Below, piece after piece: positions 59,893 to 64,000 of a stretch of 64,000 nucleotides of DNA (position 1 is its first letter; each line of letters starts with the position of its first letter). The notes beneath the pieces are model-generated. The model was not told the DNA's origin. It did not search any database and saw only the letters and a list, made by a program, of their open reading frames with translations. The DNA comes from Pycnopodia helianthoides. Lineage: Eukaryota; Echinodermata; Asteroidea; Forcipulatida; Asteriidae. Where the stretch lies: positions 18,583,288 to 18,647,287 of the forward strand of contig CM063256.1 of the NCBI GenBank assembly GCA_032158295.1. The letters run 5' to 3'. The translations under genes and the position numbers were made by a program.

Positions 59893-60385
59893 TACAACTT
59901 TCCACTTGCGCCAAGCGCGCCCACAGAGGGAAGATAGCCCCAACACAAAAGGAAAATCAATCGGCTAGCATGACATGATCGTAAGCGCAAGCAAAACATA
60001 ATGCAGTGGCACAAATTTGCAACAAACATATAATGTACTCAACTTGACAAGATGGCTGGTTTTCGTTCTGGGACTCTTTCAGATAAATTGTACAAGAATC
60101 GAACAACAGTTTCTCGGACAAAGCCTCGTATTTCGGGATCGAGGTCCGTTTTTGGTATATAATATAAATTATAATAGTTTGTTGTCGGAGATTATTGTTT
60201 TAACCTATCAAATGGGCCTGCCATACCTCTCTGGCAGGATGACGTAATACCGTTGGGACAAAACAGGTGCATCGTTGCAGGGTTAAGACAACAATGGAAA
60301 TACAATTCCGCATAATACGTTGTTGTTTGCGTGGGTTGGATGGCAGACGAGGGTTTCTACAAAAGAGATCCGTGTGTCTTGACAG
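59893..60385. other. Intergenic DNA, nothing identified
   Basis: No family recognised. Confidence 0.4.
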
Positions 60386-61158
<773 letters not shown>

Positions 61159-62317
61159 TGAAGTCCAATTAAACACAATTGTTGATAGACGTACGTTCTG
61201 TCTTCCACTGTGAACAATATATTAAAAGATTTTGTTATATCACGGTACATCTTGGTTATAAAATAGTGTCAACCACGCCTGAACCGCTCTAGCTGCACGA
61301 GGGCGTCAACCACACCTTGTGAGTTAGTCATACACTTAGCCCATTACCTTTTCGGTAAATCACAATTTTGAAGGCTTTGTCATAGTCAATATTGTGCCAT
61401 TGTCTTAGTAACTTCCAATCTGGGGCATTGTGGATGGACAAAAAAGCGAAAATTACCATTTTAAAACTCGTTCTGGGTGGTTTTCATTTTGCATTGCATA
61501 GCTTAACAATTTATCCACTACCTTCCTAATAATCTTAATAATCAAAAATCAGTTTAACCGCAAATATTGTTTTACTTAATTTCAAGAGGCTGAGAGACAT
61601 TTGAATGGTTCCCTGTGCTTCTGTAACTACTTTGTTTTTAGTATTAAACATTTTCCTGGGTTAACCCTCCATGACCCCATAAAAAAAAAAAAAAAAAAAA
61701 ATACACATTCTGCGCCCATCGGGCACTTTTCAAGTGTTTGTTTTGATATTAGCGTGTAAAACGTTTTCGTGGAGAACACAATCACTTTTAAATCACTCAA
61801 ATGATTAGGTATAAACCCTTTTGACTAAATACAATATATTAAAACACCTTTTTTTTATAGATTAGCCCACATGTGTATCTTTTGTCAATCAACCATTAGT
61901 TGGATTACAACTCTTTGTTTACACAACTCAGCGAGTTGTATCATAATCTCTGACATCTTCTCATTCTAATATTGGTTTCTTTCTACACCTTATTATGATT
62001 AAACAATGAAAAAGTTAGATTTGAACTTGTTTTGCGTCTTCCGTTTTTTTTTTTATATTTATTTTCTTTTAAAATAAACTAGTGTTCTGGAATGCCCACA
62101 AAAAATAAACTACATGCTAGATTCCACCAACGACGTCACCATTGTGTAATGTATTCATGAGCTCTTCATGGGCATTCCATAGGACAGCTATTTTTCAATC
62201 TGGCATTCCAGAGTTGTATTATTTATAAAGAAAATAAATCAAATAAAATATGCTTTTCTAAAGCCCATCAACTATTGGTACATATGTAGCGGGTGTGGGT
62301 TCTCATCTAATAAGCTA
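61159..62317. other. Intergenic DNA, nothing identified
   Basis: Poly-A at 61681-61700. tctggaatgccca (62077) is inverted at tgggcattcca (62170), a short possible hairpin. No gene. Confidence 0.4.
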
Positions 62318-62320
62318 AAG

Positions 62321-62655
62321 CCCTTTTCACACTACCCTAATCCCCCATGGGCAACCCCGTGGAATAACGGTCGGCCTTTTCACACTATGATCGTTTTACC
62401 CCTGTCTGCCCCCTGTCTGCCCCCTGTCTGTCCCGGCAAGTGGGCATACCCCGGGGATTATAGCCACCTCTGCTCCCGAGTAGGGGTAAGCAGTAAAACC
62501 CAGGGGTATTCTTAAAACATGCAACAGGAACACTGCGGAATAGGGACCTAGGCGAGGATAGTGTAAAAGTGCGCCTGGGTAACCGTAGGGTAAAACAAAC
62601 CCGGGGCCTCCCCGGGACTGTATTCCACGGGGATAAGAGATGCAGTGTGAAAAGG
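62321..62655. mobile_element. ~335-bp MITE with AAGCCCTTTTCACACT ends
   Basis: aagcccttttcacact at 62321 is matched by gtgtgaaaagggctt ending near 62655. The interior is GC-rich with gcccctgtct repeats. It lies directly upstream of, and probably cut into, the recombinase coding sequence. The target duplication is unclear. Confidence 0.8.
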
Positions 62656-62669
62656 GCTTATCTAGCAAA

Positions 62670-63300
62670 CCAGACCCAGCGATTGTCTTCCAAACTTCTA
62701 GAAGGTTGCAGGCGGGGTGATGCGCGACGTGACCAGCGACCTTTCAATTCCAATTCCTTGCTATGACAGTTGCTGGATGTGCTGCCTTTTATAATATGCA
62801 CATCTGCATTTGAAATTAAGTTTTTTCGAGCTGTAATGCTTGTCGAGTTTTTCGTTTTTTTGATGGTCGGTGAGTTTGCAGCAACTTCCACAAGCAAGGT
62901 GTTGCCGGCGCTGTTACAAACTGGCGACTTTCATCAGTTTGTTAAACCCAACCTGGGTTTGGCCACTGGTGGTTCTGTTATTGTGTCGTTGCGGCATAGC
63001 AAGAATAATCAACATGGCCCTCACAAAATATCCATTATTGATCAGGCTGTGGACACTGATCTGTGCCTGGTTTCCGCACTGAAAGACTTTGTCCACATTC
63101 GGCCAAAGTCTCAAGGCATCTTGTTCTGCCGTGTTGGTTGGATTCCCCTCACTCACTTTCAATTTAATGCAGCTTTGCAAAAGGCATTGGCAAAAGTGGG
63201 GGTGCAGGGTGCCAATCATTTCGCATGGGGGCATACTCCACAGTCTTTGCGTTGGTGGTCCCAATTAGATCAATTCTGTTTTTTAATAGGTCCAGCAGAG
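62670..63300 (+). pseudogene. Tyrosine recombinase of a DIRS/Ngaro-like element
   Basis: Starts in the frame SSKLLEGCRR (62687 on), crosses an in-frame TGA at 62764-62766 and continues LLDVLPFIICTSAFEIKFFR, AVMLVEFFVFLMVGEF, SLRHSKNNQHG, and GILFCRVGWIPLTHFQF, the usual order for recombinases of these elements. Near 63217 the frame slips: the H-x-x-R box survives only as FRMGA in another frame, and the GRWRS/Tyr part is not found. The product would integrate element DNA. Inactive. It differs in sequence from the recombinase end at 21128-21412. Confidence 0.82.
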
Positions 63301-63740
63301 GTGTGGATTGTGGGTGATTCTTTAGTGCCTTGGGCAACCCATGCAATGGCAGTCCCGTCCCACGTTTGTTGGAAAGGAAAATGTTGCGTACAGCTCCACA
63401 AAATTCCTTATTTGCTGGGTCAAATGGGATGTGTGTGTCCTTCTATAATTAGTTTGCATAGTGGCTCAAATGATTTGCTACTTATTTTGATGCATCAACA
63501 AAGGATTATTTTGGCGATTGCGCACTGCAAATAGCAGTTTCCGGCGGTTCAGACATACTCCCTCATATGTTTTACTATGGCGCCGTTTCACAATCCATCT
63601 TTAAATCGGGTGCGTAAAGAGGTGGGCGAGGAATCAGTGCTGGAAGAGTGTGGTTCGAGTTCTCCAGCACCCCGAATTCTACTGGTACAATTGCAGCCAA
63701 TTTGGGCGAGATCGTGTGCATCTTTTTCCTTAATTAGGTA
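63290..63740 (+). pseudogene. SGNH-hydrolase-like domain of the same element
   Basis: Directly follows the recombinase. Block I: VWIVGDSL at 63301-63324, with the presumed nucleophilic Ser. Block III: GSNDL at 63463-63477. Then, in other frames, LNRVRKEV (about 63595) and block V GRDRVHL at 63704-63724, with Asp and His in the catalytic spacing. Some Ngaro-type elements carry such a domain, whose role in the element is unknown. Frameshifts between blocks III and V make this copy inactive. Confidence 0.72.
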
Positions 63741-64000
63741 ACGCCATTTTCCGTGCGAACCTTTTTTTTTTAACATTGCTTCAGTTTTCCTCTATCGAAA
63801 GCCCTGGTTGGGAAAGGGGTCTGATTTATATTGTTGTGGGTCCCGTTCCTCGCGGTTGGCATTTTTTTTTTTTTTTTTTTTTTTTTGTTCCGACTAGAAA
63901 TCGAATCCATCTTGTTTTTTAAGGGCTGGATTAATTCAAGGGGTCAAGATCAACACATTGTTGTAATTGATTAAATAACATATTAGTTAATGTAAGGATT
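63741..64000. other. Downstream flank, poly-T at 63864-63886
   Basis: No coding sequence is recognised. It may include the 3' end of the Ngaro-like element. Confidence 0.4.

Overview
The window looks like nuclear DNA from a marine deuterostome invertebrate, most likely an echinoderm (possibly a sea star). That assignment is an inference from repeat families I recognise: a tRNA-Leu/Ser-headed SINE, TTTAAAGGCAGTGGACAC-type MITEs, Tc1, DIRS/Ngaro-like and Penelope-like elements. Support also comes from a secreted fibrinogen-domain gene with spliceosomal introns. Coding density is very low, AT content is high, and no bacterial-style operons, ribosome binding sites or rRNA are seen. Almost every recognisable protein is interrupted by stops or frameshifts. 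They are therefore mostly dead copies, though uncorrected assembly errors cannot be excluded.

Layout. 0-9 kb: a foldback element with ~490 bp arms whose spacer holds a fibrinogen-domain exon fragment; a piggyBac-like MITE carrying a nested MITE; and a ~0.9 kb direct duplication, one copy of which has gained a (AAC)n array. 9.7-11.5 kb: a broken Tc1-type DD34E transposase, terminal fragments of Tc1-type MITEs and a hairpin. 12-21.4 kb: a DIRS/Ngaro-like tyrosine-recombinase retrotransposon (gag, RT, RNase H start), cut by at least three nested insertions, two with clean target-site duplications, followed by a THAP-domain transposon remnant, another MITE and a recombinase C-terminus. 22-39 kb: MITEs, SINEs, a 3.2 kb element with GGGTCA-rich ends and, on the minus strand near 26 kb, a possible small secreted-peptide gene.

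40.7-49.9 kb is the most striking architecture: two related ~3.0 and ~3.8 kb elements in opposite orientation, both ending in CCCAGCTAACA/TGTTAGCTGGG. They are built largely of AACGTTGT-rich 60/180 bp and ~420 bp tandem repeats and separated by 2.4 kb. 50-56 kb: a solo LTR, a decayed gag, a palindromic element, a tRNA-like gene, an L1/Tx1-like LINE fragment, an ~80 bp tandem array and a Penelope-like N-terminal ORF.

56-58.7 kb holds a fibrinogen-related (FReD) pseudogene on the minus strand. Its exon-intron structure can be read, and a 205 bp Tc1-type MITE has inserted into a coding exon at a TA. A related exon fragment at ~1.3 kb has the uninterrupted sequence at the same point. 59-61 kb: two tandem tRNA-like units and a 770 bp compound tetranucleotide array. 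62.3-63.8 kb: a tyrosine recombinase followed by an SGNH-hydrolase-like domain, the 3' part of a Ngaro/DIRS-like element.

Few genes here can be working together. The window is best read as a record of nested transposon insertion, with one decayed host immune-type gene and one speculative peptide gene.
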